64,000 bases of DNA from Isoetes taiwanensis (GCA_021234155.1 JAJEKV010000003.1:29185166-29249165); one strand, 5' to 3'; shown: positions 9,046 to 21,959, numbered from the stretch's first letter. The notes: a model not told the origin generated them from the letters alone. Numbers and translations are program-made.

Positions 9046-10620
9046 CTACCAGTGTTTGACTGCACTCTGAATTCTTGTCTGTGCCATTGTCTGAAAATCC
9101 CTTCTTGCTTTTCCCATTTCTTGTTTAATAGGCCAGGCCCCCATGCCTCTGATCCATATATTGTGTCGATGCGAGCACTGTATTAAACAGATAGCATTTG
9201 ATCTCCAATCAATTATTCTGCTCCTGTTACATAAGTTTTTCATATTGAAGTAGCTTCCTATGGTTGACTGAAATCTGGCATCCGCGTCCTTATACCATTT
9301 GCCTGTACCGTGTGCATCATATTCTAGGTATTTGTATTCTGCCGATTCCTCCAGTTCTGCGCCCATATACTTGAAGGGTCTGTGTTTACTCGGTGCCAAA
9401 TGTGATTATTTTGGTCTTTGCTAGGTTCACTGATAGTCCTGTCCTGTTGCAGAAAGCCTCTAGTAGCCCCAATAGCCTGTGCATACCCTTGTTCTTGGTA
9501 GCCATCATGCTTAGGTCATCCGCATACAGCATGATAAGTTCCCCTAAGGTGGGGGCATCCGCATCCCTTTGCCTTTCTTCTATGAACCCCTGTAATGCGT
9601 CAATGTAAATACCAAATATTATTGGGGATAATGGGCATCCCTGTTTAACTCCTATGTCACAATCTATTGCCTGTCCTTCTTGCTCCATTTTGGCATATAC
9701 TCTCTAGTATAACCGTGAGATAGACCCTATCATGTCTCCTAGTGCCCTCATGTCTACTAATCTCTGCAACAACTTTTCCCTAAGGACAGTGTCAAATGCT
9801 TTTCTGAAATCCACAAAGCAGCATATTATCTTCTTCCCTTGTGATTTGCCTTGCTTTATTAATATTTGAAGGGTTACCAAGTGATCTGTAGTCGAGTGTT
9901 TAGGCCTGAAGCCCGTTGCCCTTGTGCTCTTAGCTTTTCTGTCTCTGCCCAGTACTTCAGTTTATTGTCCAGTACCTTCCCGAACCACTTCGCGAAGATA
10001 GAGCTTACCATTATTGTCCTGTAGTTTTCTGGTTCCTCCCTATCTCTCCCCTTGTGCAAAGGTATTACCTTGTTGTATGTCCATCTATATGACACCTCTG
10101 TGCTGACTATGCCATTGAATATCTTGGTGATCCGATTCTCTATTACTGTGTCTACACATTTCAGTAGCTCCATGGTAAGTCCATAGAGATCTGATGCCTT
10201 GTTATTAGACATCTTCTGTAGCGCTACCATCACTTCCTGTACGCTGAAACACGACTTATTTGCTTCTGGTGGGACGGGTATTGGCATCGGTGTGGCCCCT
10301 GTCTTATACAGTTTTTCAAGGTATTTTTTCCATTCGATTCCTCGAGTATTCTACTGTGTATTTCCTGACGTTTTCTTCCCCCCTCCCTTTCCTTTTAGTC
10401 CCTTCCAGAACCTCCAGGGTTGCTTTTTTAGCATGTCTGCTAGCCCGCATTGGTGCTATAGTAAGTTTTTGTTTCATTTCGATTTCAACAATTTTAGGTA
10501 TGCCACCTATTCTGTCTGATATACTTCCTTGCCCTTGTGATCTTCTAATGCTCATGATGCTTGCTCTGGTCATGGTTGTGGTTCTTTTGATGATCATTAT
10601 GGGCAATTTGGTCGTGGTTT
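9046..10620 (-). mobile_element. LINE ORF2 fragment (reverse transcriptase), family A
   Basis: Reading the minus strand, 10287-9874 gives the RT fingers (NNKASDLYGLTMELLK, then KVIPLHKGRDREEPENYRTI). About 9874-9690 gives a frame-shifted CCFVDFRKAF-type palm motif. From 9688 to 9386 come GVKQGCPLSPIIFGIYIDAL and the catalytic MLYADDL, and 9399-9046 covers the thumb and connection (YLEYDAHGTGKW, IGSYFNMKNLCNRSRIIDW). LINE ORF2 proteins nick target DNA and reverse-transcribe the element. Endonuclease and C-terminal zinc knuckle are missing here, so the copy is truncated at both ends and carries several frame breaks. The same family supplies the C-terminal part at 47.9-48.8 kb. Confidence 0.85.
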
Positions 10621-10679
10621 TAGCCGTGGTGGCCGTGGGTAGTTCTTAGCTATTTATGAGTATCATAAGAGGACTTCGT

Positions 10680-13260
10680 GACAAAGATGGTTGTTTTGAA
10701 AACAATCTATCGATGATCAGAAATTTCCTTTAGGGCTGTGAAAATGCTGCTGCTACTATGTTAAATAAAAATAGGGCTAGTGGACATCCCTGGCTAATGC
10801 CTCTTCCAATGTCAAATAATAATAATAATAATATATTAATCACGCCATTTAAGACCCTCAGGTCCATATGGCGAAGATATTACAAGAGATATATAGTCCA
10901 CAAGGCGCTTAAACAAAGGCACTTGTAGCTTCAAGTATTTCCATATTAACAAACAACTCCATTATGTCAGCTCGTTCCTTCCAAACATCCTTGAGATATG
11001 AATTAAGGAGATTTGGAGGCGTATTAAAAAGCTCTGACAATGTGAATCCTAAAATGTTATACTTACTTCTTATATGTTCATAGGCAGAACACTCCAAAAA
11101 AGTATGTACCTCTGACTCAATTTTAGGGTCAAGACAGCTTGGGCAGTACCTTGTATGTCGAGGAGTTCCATACCACCTTCCTGTCTCAATGTGCAGATGA
11201 TGAGAGGAAGTTCGTAGCTGAGAAATCAAGATTCTATTTTTCCTGCTAATATTAGATAGCAAGTAAGATTGTTCTCCATATGCAGCCATACTGTTAATAT
11301 CATCTCTATAAAAAAAAAATTTCACAGCAATATCATTTGGATCCCACAATTTGCCCAAGACTCTTGGAAGTATTTGCATGCGTACCTCTTTTAGTTTGGT
11401 TGACTCCGGCCAAGCAATAAAAAAGGAGAGGACTCCCCATTGAGTAAAAAAGAGGCACATGAGAGTGCAATAATTTTGTGACACTTCTAGTAAAAAATTC
11501 TTTGCATCCTAGTTTTAGAATCATTTTGTATATAAAACTTCATTTGATACTATCATATGCTTTTGGAAAATCTAGCTTAGTGTATGCCACTTTTTGTCTG
11601 TGTTTTTCGCCCAATACATTCCCTCAAAAGCAGTTGTTATATTATGTAGAATGTTCCTTTCAGGGAGGAATCTTAGCTGAATGGAGGAGATAGTTTCTGC
11701 CAGTATAGGCTTTATTTTCTATACCATTCCCTTTGCTATTATCTTGTAGAATGCTTAAAGTAGAGTGATGGGTCTTCAGTCGTTGACAATACGTGGGTCT
11801 TTACCCTTTGGAGTCAAAGTATACAACCCATGTTTAGCCTGGAATCCAGATGGTTTGCTTGTTGAAAATTTGTATAGGCTGCGAATATGTCCAGTTTGAT
11901 CCATTTTCGATAAACTTGAAAAATTTCTACGATAACCCCATCCCTCCCTGGATACTAAACCTTGTCTAGAGCACTAATTATCTGATGCAAATTATCTAAA
12001 GATAGTGGTTGACTTAATGTCTAATATTGCTTATTTGTTATGACTGGAGACACCTTGGAAACTATTAACTCTTCAAACTCATCTTGGAATGGCATTCTCT
12101 TCTCGTCAAAGAAGCTTAGAAATTGATTGTGAAGGAACTTATATAGGCCATCACAACTTTTTAATTTTGAACCATCATCAAGAGCAATACTAGATAAAGT
12201 TGTTGGCTCTCTCTTTTGTTTGATAGCCTTGAAAAAGAACTTAGAGCACTTATCTGTTTGCCTAGGCCATGTCAAGCCCGCCTTACTTTTTATCTGGCAG
12301 CCTTAGTCTCCTCTAGATTTTTAATATCATCTAGTAATTGTTTCTCTTCTATACCATCACTGGGGCCCGTTGTTTTGAAAGTTGTCAGATGACTGTATAA
12401 TTTGTCCAAAACTTGCCACTCCTCTTATACTTTGGCTCTAACTCACGATTTGGTAAATTGTTTAATATTAGCTAGTACTGCCGTAAGGCCTTCATGTCCG
12501 AGTCTTTTACAAATGCCACTTGTCAGATCTTCTGGAATTTGGCAGCAAAAGCATATCTTGTCAAATATCTAGTTCATTTTGAAAACTGTTTTGAACACTT
12601 TCTTTTCCTACATTTTTGGCATGAGATTGTTTAGGGATTATGATCAGATATCACATTGTCGATGCTTTATAATCTACATAGCACCCATCATGTCTCACAC
12701 ACACTCTACCTTGTCCTATCCACCCCTCTAGGTCAATAAATCCACCCTCGTTTATCAGTTTGCTCCATTTCTCTTTTTCAAAAACCATTGACAATGTCAA
12801 ATGTTACACCATGTCTGTCCTAGAGTTGTTGAAACAAACACCTCTTCCCTAGAGTAGTTGTGAGCATAAACATTCAGAATCCCCCATGAATGGTTAATTT
12901 TCTGCCAGTACCACCATTGAGTTTTTCTTTGATGAGGTATAATAACATTCTCATTCCTTATTATTTTAAATATAACGTCAACTTCTTCCTTCTTACATGT
13001 GCGTTCTTGGAAGCATATGATATTCGAGTTCATTCATTTAATTGCTAGTGAAAGCTTATTGTTCTTAGACTTCAAGATTTTTACTCCTCTGATATTCCAG
13101 CCCAGGACTTTTAAATTCATTGTAAACTTTAAAAGTACTGCCATTTTTTCTATTACCCTCATCTAGTTTCCTTTTATAACAATTCACTGTCAAAGGAGCT
13201 GCCAAAAGAATGGGTCGAGGCTTTTTCTTTCTTTTTATGTCGTCCATATTGTCTAGTTCG
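10680..13260 (-). mobile_element. Second LINE, rearranged ORF2 (endonuclease, RT pieces, C-terminal Cys motif), family B
   Basis: On the minus strand 13033-12797 reads NIICFQERTCKKEEVD and WGILNVYAHNYSREE, typical of the APE-type endonuclease. The frame 12275-12021 covers the linker (LYKFLHNQFLSFFDEKRMPF). About 11830-11550 holds broken RT start motifs (TPKGKDPRIVND.RPI). The piece 11484-10909 ends in the C-terminal CPSC...EVHTFLEC Cys motif. A GISQGCPLALFLF RT motif lies separately at about 10810-10720, beyond the C-terminus, so the copy is rearranged. Much of the RT palm is deleted. It belongs to a different LINE family from its left neighbour. Confidence 0.75.
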
Positions 13261-13552
13261 TGTTTGCATCCATCTTATTCTTCTTGCCTATCAGAGGAAC
13301 GGATTATCTAGCATTTTCATGCCGTCATCTGCTCTATCTATTTCAGATCATTTGGAGTTGCCCTTGTGTATCACCAAGGCCACTTTTGGATGTGAGGTCC
13401 TCTTTTTCTACATAAGCTATCCCCGTGATAGACTTACATAGTGACGAAAATAATTGTGAGACCTGTGTAATTTTCAGACCTAATGGATTGTGGGAACCTT
13501 TGAATTTCCTGGCTATATTCCTGGCTCTATTTCCTGGCTAGACTCCCCTTTT

Positions 13553-13597
13553 GAATAGAATAGAATAGAATAGAATAGATTTTTTAACGTCCACGGA
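13553..13597 (-). repeat. LINE/SINE 3' end with (GAATA)n microsatellite tail
   Basis: A GAATA pentamer repeated about five times adjoins TTTTAACGTCCACGGA. The reverse complement of that word recurs at 22655-22670 immediately before a TTCC tail, so both are 3' ends of one retroposon family with different microsatellite tails. Confidence 0.6.
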
Positions 13598-14590
13598 GAC
13601 CAATAGGTCATGGGACCCATAGTGCCCACTTTAGAATTTGCCATATTGGGAGGGATATTTTCTAGAGCAGGTGAAGATGAAGGCGTGGTAATAATTGCCT
13701 CTAGAACGCGTGCAAATGGTTGAGTGACATTAAAATTTAGGGGTTCCTTGGGGGAGTGATAGTAAAATGTAGGGGTTCCTATCTTTGCTTTTGGAGCCTA
13801 ATTGGCTTGCAACTTATTCCCTGACATTTATCTTCTATCTCTAGGTTGGAAAATATTCTCCTTAATTCCTACTCATTTATGAGTTTGAGTGAAATTGTAA
13901 AGTAGCATGCTCTACTCTTCACAGTCACTCCTTTAGGAATCTGTATATTCACGAGGATCACGACATAAATTTTAGGCCTCTTAGTAATGGAATGTGAGAC
14001 ATATGAGCCTAGTGCATTGGATATTGTTTTGAAGAACTTCGGGACTAACAAGTCTAGCGATAGGTGCTCTATTTGAAATGGAATCTTGATAGCAGAGAGT
14101 TGCTTAGGTAGAACCCAGACGTGTAGAATTGATCTAAAATAAAAACTCTTGCAGTAGCTTCTGCTGCACATGGGCAACTAATCTATCCACTGCTACTTCA
14201 CAATCAAACATGGTAAGAAAAAAATTATTGCCTAGTATCTTTAGCCAATGATATTGTGGCAAGCGTAACCTTTTCAAGCATGCTGATAGCCATATGCTTA
14301 AAATTGAGCACAAGATCAAGTTTTTCAGATATTTTATAGCTCTATTATTGCTGATGTTCATTCCAGATTCAGTTATTGTATTCATGTTCTGTCCATCTCT
14401 ATCATTTAGAGTGCCTCCATAATTGTTGTGCTTCTTGACTCATGTTGAATATGGTTCTGAGGCCACTCTGAAAATCTTGGTTTACTCACTATTTTCACTA
14501 GGTTATGTCCTTTCCATACTGAAGCTCTTGGGTGACCACCTCTGCTTTTTGCTAACTTTCCTGCACTAGCTTCAACCCTCTCACTTCAAA
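13598..14590 (-). mobile_element. LINE ORF1-like fragment (DUF4283-type)
   Basis: The minus strand frames 14385-14134 and 14177-13869 join head to tail and read from RLRLPQYHWLKILGNNFFL through VAVDRLVAHVQQKLLQEFLF to a LHVWVLPKQLSAIKIPF-like piece and IYVVILVNIQIPKG. That order matches the N-terminal gag-like domain (DUF4283) of plant LINE ORF1, which binds element RNA. One frame change separates the two pieces. A CCHC knuckle was not found. The fragment is bounded on its 3' side by the pentamer-tailed terminus at 13553, so it may be a separate truncated insertion rather than the 5' half of the neighbouring LINE. Confidence 0.5.
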
Positions 14591-14599
14591 GCTTTGTCC

Positions 14600-15880
14600 C
14601 CATAGTCTTTTCCCTATTTTATAAGAATGTATGACAAATATCTTTCTCTACATTGAGTCGCACATTAGGTGTTTGTTTCTCAGTAGGCCCTTCTACGCGT
14701 CTTGGTGTGCTTGTAGCGTCTTGGTGTGCCCATACCTTTCTGGCTTTCAACCTCCATATCCCGGGGGGTACATCTCTTCTATAGGGGATATGTCATGTGC
14801 CTGCAGGGTGTTGGCTAAAAGCCCCTTGTATATGGCTTATAAAAAAAAAAAAAAAAAAAAAAAAACTAGTCAAATGCATGTTTGATTACTTTTTACAGAA
14901 ATTACATTTTTTGATATATTTTTTTTGCCTCTGTAATTTGTAATGTGAAGTTCCCTATATCAATGTCACCAAAAGTAGCACTAATTTCTAGTTAGAAAAT
15001 AAAAAAAATGTAGTTTTCGTCTTCCAAATGCTTGGCAGACATTGGAATCTCTTGAAACATGGATTCTCAAGTACAATGCAATAACTGCAGTAGATCATCT
15101 AAAATTTCCATCCTCTGAGAAAGCATGATTATGTTGCAATAGTATAGTATCTGTTGTAATATTGTATGATGATGATGTTTTTGAGTGTCATACTTGACAT
15201 CAGAGCGAGGTATAAGTTCCCATACTCATGGCATGATTATTTGCTAACTTTGTGAAAATGTGAACATTAATTAAAAATTAAAGTTTGAGTCACATTGGCA
15301 AAACTAGCTAGGCACATGACAATGAGTTGAACAGGTTTTGTTGGCAAACCCCTGATGCAGTATTCATATGATGGATCGGATTTGCAGTTGCAGCAACTGT
15401 GGATCTGCAATTTGGATGGCTCTTTCGATTTTTGTGTTCACATGCTATTTTGGATCAAGCTGCACCACATGCACAGATTAGAGAAATTAGCAGCAGCCAG
15501 AAAAGAACCGTTGATGAAGATTTCGTTATGTTTGCATGTGAAGGAAACATCCTTTGCAGCCACATCTTGCAGCCAAGGCCTTCCAGCAACAGCCAAATCT
15601 ACCTGAGGCCATCAGCGTGGCGGAAAAGAATTTTGAAGCGACATTACAACAGCTCGTTCTTATGTGTGGCCGCTGCTGCAAAAAAAGTCCATGTGAATGC
15701 TCCATTGATCTAGTGGCTTAGCTAATAATTTTGGCTACTCCATTGCTCCAGTACACCTACGCGAAAAAGGAAAAGAAAATCTTTTTCCATTACAAAATAA
15801 TTCATTATTGCATAGAATAGAATAGTGGGGCATTTAAACAATCTTCTCCAATCCATAGACAGATGTAAGAGTTTGTATTA
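14600..15880. other. Stretch without recognised gene; poly(A) tract at 14841-14865
   Basis: A run of 25 A residues follows a TATGGCTTAT word and may be the tail of a plus-strand retroposon. An open frame at 15355-15606 has no recognisable domain. Confidence 0.4.
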
Positions 15881-15882
15881 TT

Positions 15883-16214
15883 GCCCTTCAATTTCGACAG
15901 AAAGGAAGATATATTGAGGGATGTAAGTCAGACCCATTCTAGATTGAAACCTTGAGCGATAAATGTTTAGAGGAGTTCCAAGCTGAAGACTATGCTTCAG
16001 CAATGATTTATGGAAGAAAGCTTTCGGGATGAACACATTGCTACACATATAACAGGGTTTGCTATCTATTAGACTCGTTTTATATTTGAATACATGTTAT
16101 ATTTTTTATTTGAATTTTGGATTAGTAGGCTCTTTGTTGCAGTAACAAGCTTTTAAATCAATTTGGAAATGCTTAGAATACCAGAGAATTAGTGCTTTCT
16201 CTGTCTTTGGCATC
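15883..16214 (+). repeat. Direct repeat, left copy (about 330 bp)
   Basis: This copy starts CCCTTCAATTTCGACAG and matches 23493-23824 over its whole length with scattered substitutions and small indels. Both copies point the same way and enclose 7.3 kb with the 1.24-kb tandem array. They lack TG...CA ends, so I do not call them LTRs. Confidence 0.8.
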
Positions 16215-16660
16215 CTTTATTATAAAGTTTTAGTGTATGTCGTGCATAAAACCCTAAAACTTTCGACGGCCCAGATTTGACTCACAAGTTAGTTGACGGT
16301 CCAAATTAGATTAGGGTTTACTGAGGGCCCGATGACTTCAGGACCCGAAGGAGGCGTCTCGAATGCAACTTGATCTAGATTATTTGCGTCTCGAGCTAGG
16401 GCGGCAGTAGCATCTCCAGTAAGCAAAGAAAGAAGAAGCCGATTCCGGCTATTTTTCTAGGGTTCTTTTTGTTTCCGCTGCAATTTTTTCTCTTCCTCTG
16501 TTTTCGGCTTCACCTTCTTCCGTCCATCTGATCTATTACCAACTGAATCAATGATGCTAAAGAAGCGCAGCGCCAACATGGGAGCTTGCAACGCTGGGCA
16601 TTATAAAGCAGGGATCTGATGCTTATAAGGCCTGGATGCTGCGGATTTATGCCTCATAGT
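16215..16660 (+). other. Leader-like sequence upstream of the tandem array
   Basis: The segment has plant 5'-leader character (AACCCTAAAAC, CTAGGGTTC, CTTCCTCTG) and a GCAACGCTGGGC half-hairpin at 16588, a word also found at the Helitron-like end near 21450. No ORF was recognised. Confidence 0.25.
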
Positions 16661-17900
16661 GTTTGGCTTGGTCGATGAACCATTGATCACAATACACAAG
16701 AAAATGAGGTAACACATCAGTTTGATGCAAAAATCTGGAAGCTTCTTCATTCTTGGTTGTATACAGAAATATCTGGCCGATTTGTGAGCACGGACTGAGT
16801 CATTTAGGGTGATCCAGTACTTGGCTATGGCGTGCAATGGTGAAGGTGGCTGGATTTCTTCTGGCTGGGTTGTTATGACTGAGCCAAATCCGGCTATGGC
16901 TTTTGCAACTGAGTTTTGTGCAATGAGTTTTGTGCCACTCTGAACTGCAGGTCTCCTTGATGCGATTCTTCAGGTTTGGACGTTTTAAGTTTTTGACTCC
17001 TCTGTTCATGGTTTAGCTTATTTTTTCCTTTTCCCTTTATTCGAATTCATCAATCAGGGGCGGAGTTTACCAAGAAAAGCATCAGGTCATCACAGCCACA
17101 GAGAAGAAGAATGAAATACATGGGTGTCTGTCCTTCCCACATATGATTTTACAAGGTTATGCAGTGGATTCAGCCTACAGGACTGGCTGTTCTGTTCTAT
17201 TATATCTTTATTCATACTTTAAAATGGTCTGCCAATGATACGCTCATTGCAGGCAGAACATTTAGCATTTGAAGAGAACCAGAAAGAGTAACAGGAAAAG
17301 CCATCACAGATCATGGATGAAGCAGACGATTACACTATGATTGCATTCCAGGTACATCAGATGAACAACTTAGATGGACTTCTAAACCTTAGATCATTCC
17401 AGGAATCTTATATATGTTGGTAGTTTGTTCAGATTTGTTGTCCATCAATTAAAGTTCACACAATTTCTTGCAGTAATTCCATATGATTATTATGACTTAC
17501 CCTTTAATGATGTCATGAATTGCAGAATTTTGCTCTTTTTTTTGAGAGAACAAGATGCTTTTGATTTAAAGTCTACTATATAGCCTATCACAGATCAGAT
17601 CAGCGTACCATGCATCGCATGAAGGTCTGCTACAAGTAAGTTCTCTTCTTTGATCTTCCTTCACACTAATTTTCATAAGGGCAACAAACTGCATATATGC
17701 ATTCTGCAGAATAAAGGGCAAGACATGCTAGCTATTCAGAAAAATAGGCATAAATTATCTTAGATGATATGTTTTAAATCCTAATTCGTTTTTCTTGCAG
17801 GTTCAAAATCACTTTGAGTGGCATACACCACCTCTACCCTATGACATCTTTCACATGGTCATATATAAACTTTGGTTTAGACATCATGCAGTTCACATGT
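16661..17900 (+). repeat. 1.24-kb tandem unit, copy 1
   Basis: The unit runs from GTTTGGCTTGGTCGATGAAC to a CATGCAGTTCACATGT junction and is followed at once by copy 2 at 1240-bp spacing. It contains several splice-site-like words on the plus strand (TTCCAG|GTACATC, TTCTTGCAG, CTACAAG|TAAGTT, TTCTTGCAG|GTTC) around short open pieces such as MDEADDYTMIAFQ, so it may be an exon-intron segment of an unrecognised gene. Confidence 0.9.
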
Positions 17901-19134
17901 GTTTGGCTTGGTCGATGAACCATTGATCACAATACACAAGAAAATGAGGTAACACATCAGTTTGATGCAAAAATCTGGAAGCTTCTTCATTCTTGGTTGT
18001 ATACAGAAATATCTGGCCGATTTGTGAGCACGGACTGAGTCATTTAGGGTGATCCAGTACTTGGCTATGGCGTGCAATGGTGAAGGTGGCTGGATTTCTT
18101 CTGGCTGGGTTGTTATGACTGAGCCAAATCCGGCTATGGCTTTTGCAACTGAGTTTTGTGCAATGAGTTTTGTGCCACTCTGAACTGCAGGTCTCCTTGA
18201 TGCGATTCTTCAGGTTTGGACGTTTTAAGTTTTTGACTCCTCTGTTCATGGTTTAGCTTATTTTTTCCTTTTCCCTTTATTCGAATTCATCAATCAGGGG
18301 CGGAGTTTACCAAGAAAAGCATCAGGTCATCACAGCCACAGAGAAGAAGAATGAAATACATGGGTGTCTGTCCTTCCCACATATGATTTTACAAGGTTAT
18401 GCAGTGGATTCAGCCTACAGGACTGGCTGTTCTGTTCTATTATATCTTTATTCATACTTTAAAATGGTCTGCCAATGATACGCTCATTGCAGGCAGAACA
18501 TTTAGCATTTGAAGAGAACCAGAAAGAGTAACAGGAAAAGCCATCACAGATCATGGATGAAGCAGACGATTACACTATGATTGCATTCCAGGTACATCAG
18601 ATGAACAACTTAGATGGACTTCTAAACCTTAGATCATTCCAGGAATCTTATATATGTTGGTAGTTTGTTCAGATTTGTTGTCCATCAATTAAAGTTCACA
18701 CAATTTCTTGCAGTAATTCCATATGATTATTATGACTTACCCTTTAATGATGTCATGAATTGCAGAATTTTGCTCTTTTTTTGAGAGAACAAGATGCTTT
18801 TGATTTAAAGTCTACTATATAGCCTATCACAGATCAGCGTACCATGCATCGCATGAAGGTCTGCTACAAGTAAGTTCTCTTCTTTGATCTTCCTTCACAC
18901 TAATTTTCATAAGGGCAACAAACTGCATATATGCATTCTGCAGAATAAAGGGCAAGACATGCTAGCTATTCAGAAAAATAGGCATAAATTATCTTAGATG
19001 ATATGTTTTAAATCCTAATTCGTTTTTCTTGCAGGTTCAAAATCACTTTGAGTGGCATACACCACCTCTACCCTATGACATCTTTCACATGGTCATATAT
19101 AAACTTTGGTTTAGACATCATGCAGTTCACATGT
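17901..19134 (+). repeat. 1.24-kb tandem unit, copy 2
   Basis: This copy is nearly identical to copy 1 but 6 bp shorter. One visible difference is loss of an ATCAG/GATC repeat in the CACAGATCAGATCAG stretch. It joins copy 3 without a spacer. Confidence 0.9.
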
Positions 19135-20362
19135 GTTTGGCTTGGTCGATGAACCATTGATCACAATACACAAGAAAATGAGGTAACACATCAGTTTGAT
19201 GCAAAAATCTGGAAGCTTCTTCATTCTTGGTTGTATACAGAAATATCTGGCCGATTTGTGAGCACGGACTGAGTCATTTAGGGTGATCCAGTACTTGGCT
19301 ATGGCGTGCAATGGTGAAGGTGGCTGGATTTCTTCTGGCTGGGTTGTTATGACTGAGCCAAATCCGCTATGGCTTTTGCAACTGAGTTTTGTGCAATGAG
19401 TTTTGTGCCACTCTGAACTGCAGGTCTCCTTGATGCGATTCTTCAGGTTTGGACGTTTTAAGTTTTTGACTCCTCTGTTCATGGTTTAGCTTATTTTTTC
19501 CTTTTCCCTTTATTCGAATTCATCAATCAGGGGCGGAGTTTACCAAGAAAAGCATCAGGTCATCACAGCCACAGAGAAGAAGAATGAAATACATGGGTGT
19601 CTGTCCTTCCCACATATGATTTTACAAGGTTATGCAGTGGATTCAGCCTACAGGACTGGCTGTTCTGTTCTATTATATCTTTATTCATACTTTAAAATGG
19701 TCTGCCAATGATACGCTCATTGCAGGCAGAACATTTAGCATTTGAAGAGAACCAGAAAGAGTAACAGGAAAAGCCATCACAGATCATGGATGAAGCAGAC
19801 GATTACACTATGATTGCATTCCAGGTACATCAGATGAACAACTTAGATGGACTTCTAAACCTTAGATCATTCCAGGAATCTTATATATGTTGGTAGTTTG
19901 TTCAGATTTGTTGTCCATCAATTAAAGTTCACACAATTTCTTGCAGTAATTCCATATGATTATTATGACTTACCCTTTAATGATGTCATGAATTGCAGAA
20001 TTTTGCTCTTTTTTTGAGAGAACAAGATGCTTTTGATTTAAAGTCTACTATATAGCCTATCACAGATCAGCGTACCATGCATCGCATGAAGGTCTGCTAC
20101 AAGTAAGTTCTCTTCTTTGATCTTCCTTCACACTAATTTTCATAAGGGCAACAAACTGCATATATGCATTCTGCAGAATAAAGGGCAAGACATGCTAGCT
20201 ATTCAGAAAAATAGGCATAAATTATCTTAGATGATATGTTTTAAATCCTAATTCGTTTTTCTTGCAGGTTCAAAATCACTTTGAGTGGCATACACCACCT
20301 CTACCCTATGACATCTTTCACATGGTCATATATAAACTTTGGTTTAGACATCATGCAGTTCA
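19135..20362 (+). repeat. 1.24-kb tandem unit, copy 3
   Basis: This copy carries the same short CACAGATCAGC form as copy 2 and a one-base deletion (AAATCCGCTATGG) that joins two minus-strand frames seen separately in copies 1 and 2. It leaves the repeat at ATGCAGTTCA|ATATAAG, five bases before the expected unit end. Confidence 0.9.
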
Positions 20363-21240
20363 ATATAAGAAATGAGGAGTTGACTAAGGAACAGATGGGG
20401 TGCTTAAATTTGGTGGGCATGAAAAAATAAAACATATCAGAAGCAGGTGAACATGTGGTAGTAGGCAGATTGGTATCTTCAAGCATTCTGTTTATTTGCT
20501 TGATTTTTCTATGTAACATGCCTCTCTTATCCCAATACGAAGAAAGGTGATTTCACGTCTATTTCTACCCATTTACCGGGCTACCACAAATTCTTTAAAA
20601 TTAATTAGAAATGTCCTTGGCTCTATGATATCAATTACCAAGAATTGTGAGTTTTACAATGCATATATATTGTAAAAGGAAGTGTCCTGTTATGATGAGA
20701 TGGTGTGTCACCCAAACTTGAGAATATGATTGTGTTGAAATTCCACTAACTTTCTGCTATGCCATGTCTTTTGAGAGCATGATTTAATGCTGAAATAACT
20801 CCTAAGAACATGATTTAATGTTGAGAAAAATGTCCCATTGAGAACCAGTCTATGCCATGTTAGAAAAAAGAATGAATTTATTTTTCTCTTTGGCTTGGAA
20901 CTATGAACGGGAATGGAAGCATGGGATAATGGTTTGCTCACTCCTTAGTGGGAGCAAAAACGTAGAACAATGGCTTGGGACAATGGGTTGCTTACTCTTT
21001 AACAGAAATGAAAGCGTGGGACAATGGATTGCTCACTCCTTACCAATTTGGTCTATTACCAGTGTTTTGCAACACACTTTTTGTTAATGGTTTAAAATAA
21101 AGCTTTGTTTCGTACAATATTACAATAGGCACACATAAAATATCTTTCATCTTTGCAATGTTCATATTTTATCTTTTGTAATGTTTGATATTTAATTAGC
21201 AAGACTCATGAGCACAAGTTTCATATTTTATGTGCACACA
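20363..21240. other. Non-coding stretch with degenerate short repeats
   Basis: Between about 20915 and 21060 a phrase of the type GGGACAATGG(N)TTGCTCACTCCTTA recurs three times at roughly 55-bp spacing, and ACATGATTTAATG is repeated near 20780-20820. No gene is recognised. Confidence 0.5.
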
Positions 21241-21248
21241 CGATTAAC

Positions 21249-21315
21249 AACATCCAAATATTTTTTAAGGTGCAAAGTCTAAGTAAACATCCAAATATTT
21301 TTTAAGGTGCAAAGT
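21249..21315. repeat. 37-bp direct duplication
   Basis: A 30-nt phrase beginning AACATCCAAATATTTTTTAA occurs twice at 37-bp spacing (21249 and 21286), identical in both copies. Confidence 0.9.
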
Positions 21316-21449
21316 ACTTTTAAAGTAGCTCTAAGTAAAGGTGCAACACACAATGAACAACAACTTGAATGGCCTAGAAGTTACTGTATATGCAAATGCA
21401 CAGGTTCTAACATTTATAGGTTCCAGAATTATAGGTTCCAGAATTATGC

Positions 21450-21476
21450 CCAGCAACGCTGGGCACCATTACTAGT
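21450..21476 (+). mobile_element. Helitron-like 3' terminus
   Basis: A GCCCAGC-AAC-GCTGGGC hairpin is followed seven bases later by CTAG and then T, the layout of a Helitron 3' end (stem-loop, CTRR, host T). The element would lie to the left. No RepHel gene or 5' TC end was identified. Confidence 0.5.
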
Positions 21477-21959
21477 TAATGATTATTTGCCTATTTCAAC
21501 GACCTTTTCAAAGTATGCTATCATCCATCCCGGAGCTAGATGCACAGAGTTGCATATGTAGTCAGTAGTCCTTTGGTTCGTTTTGACCTATTTTTAAGCC
21601 TGGCTTATGTTGAACAAGTAGGACACAACAGTGTTGGCCGTGTAACAAGCTGTCTAACTTCAGAGAATGCTGACGACGTAGTGGTGTACTGGAGTTATTT
21701 TCGCCAAATCAGGTAATCTGCTCTTGACAATTATGCCGCACTAAATAGTAAATTATGCCCTTTTTTGAGCTAGAAAACGTGAATTTATTGTCACTGTTAA
21801 TGAACAACTTACTGGTTAGTGTAGTGGTCTCCTTCATTTTTTCTATATTCTTTTTGTACTAGATTCACTATTTACCATATAGCCTATGTTGTGTATCGAT
21901 CCATGATGGATGATATATAACAAAATTCCACATGTCCTTCTAGTCCTTTTTGTAATTTC

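Noticed and set aside
10260-10649. 129-aa plus-strand hydrophobic frame
   Set aside because: It lies opposite the LINE RT leader, which reads on the minus strand.
16601-19482. Repeated minus-strand frames of 66-123 aa in the tandem units
   Set aside because: They recur because the DNA is tandemly repeated. Splice-like signals point to the plus strand, and single-base differences fuse or split the frames.
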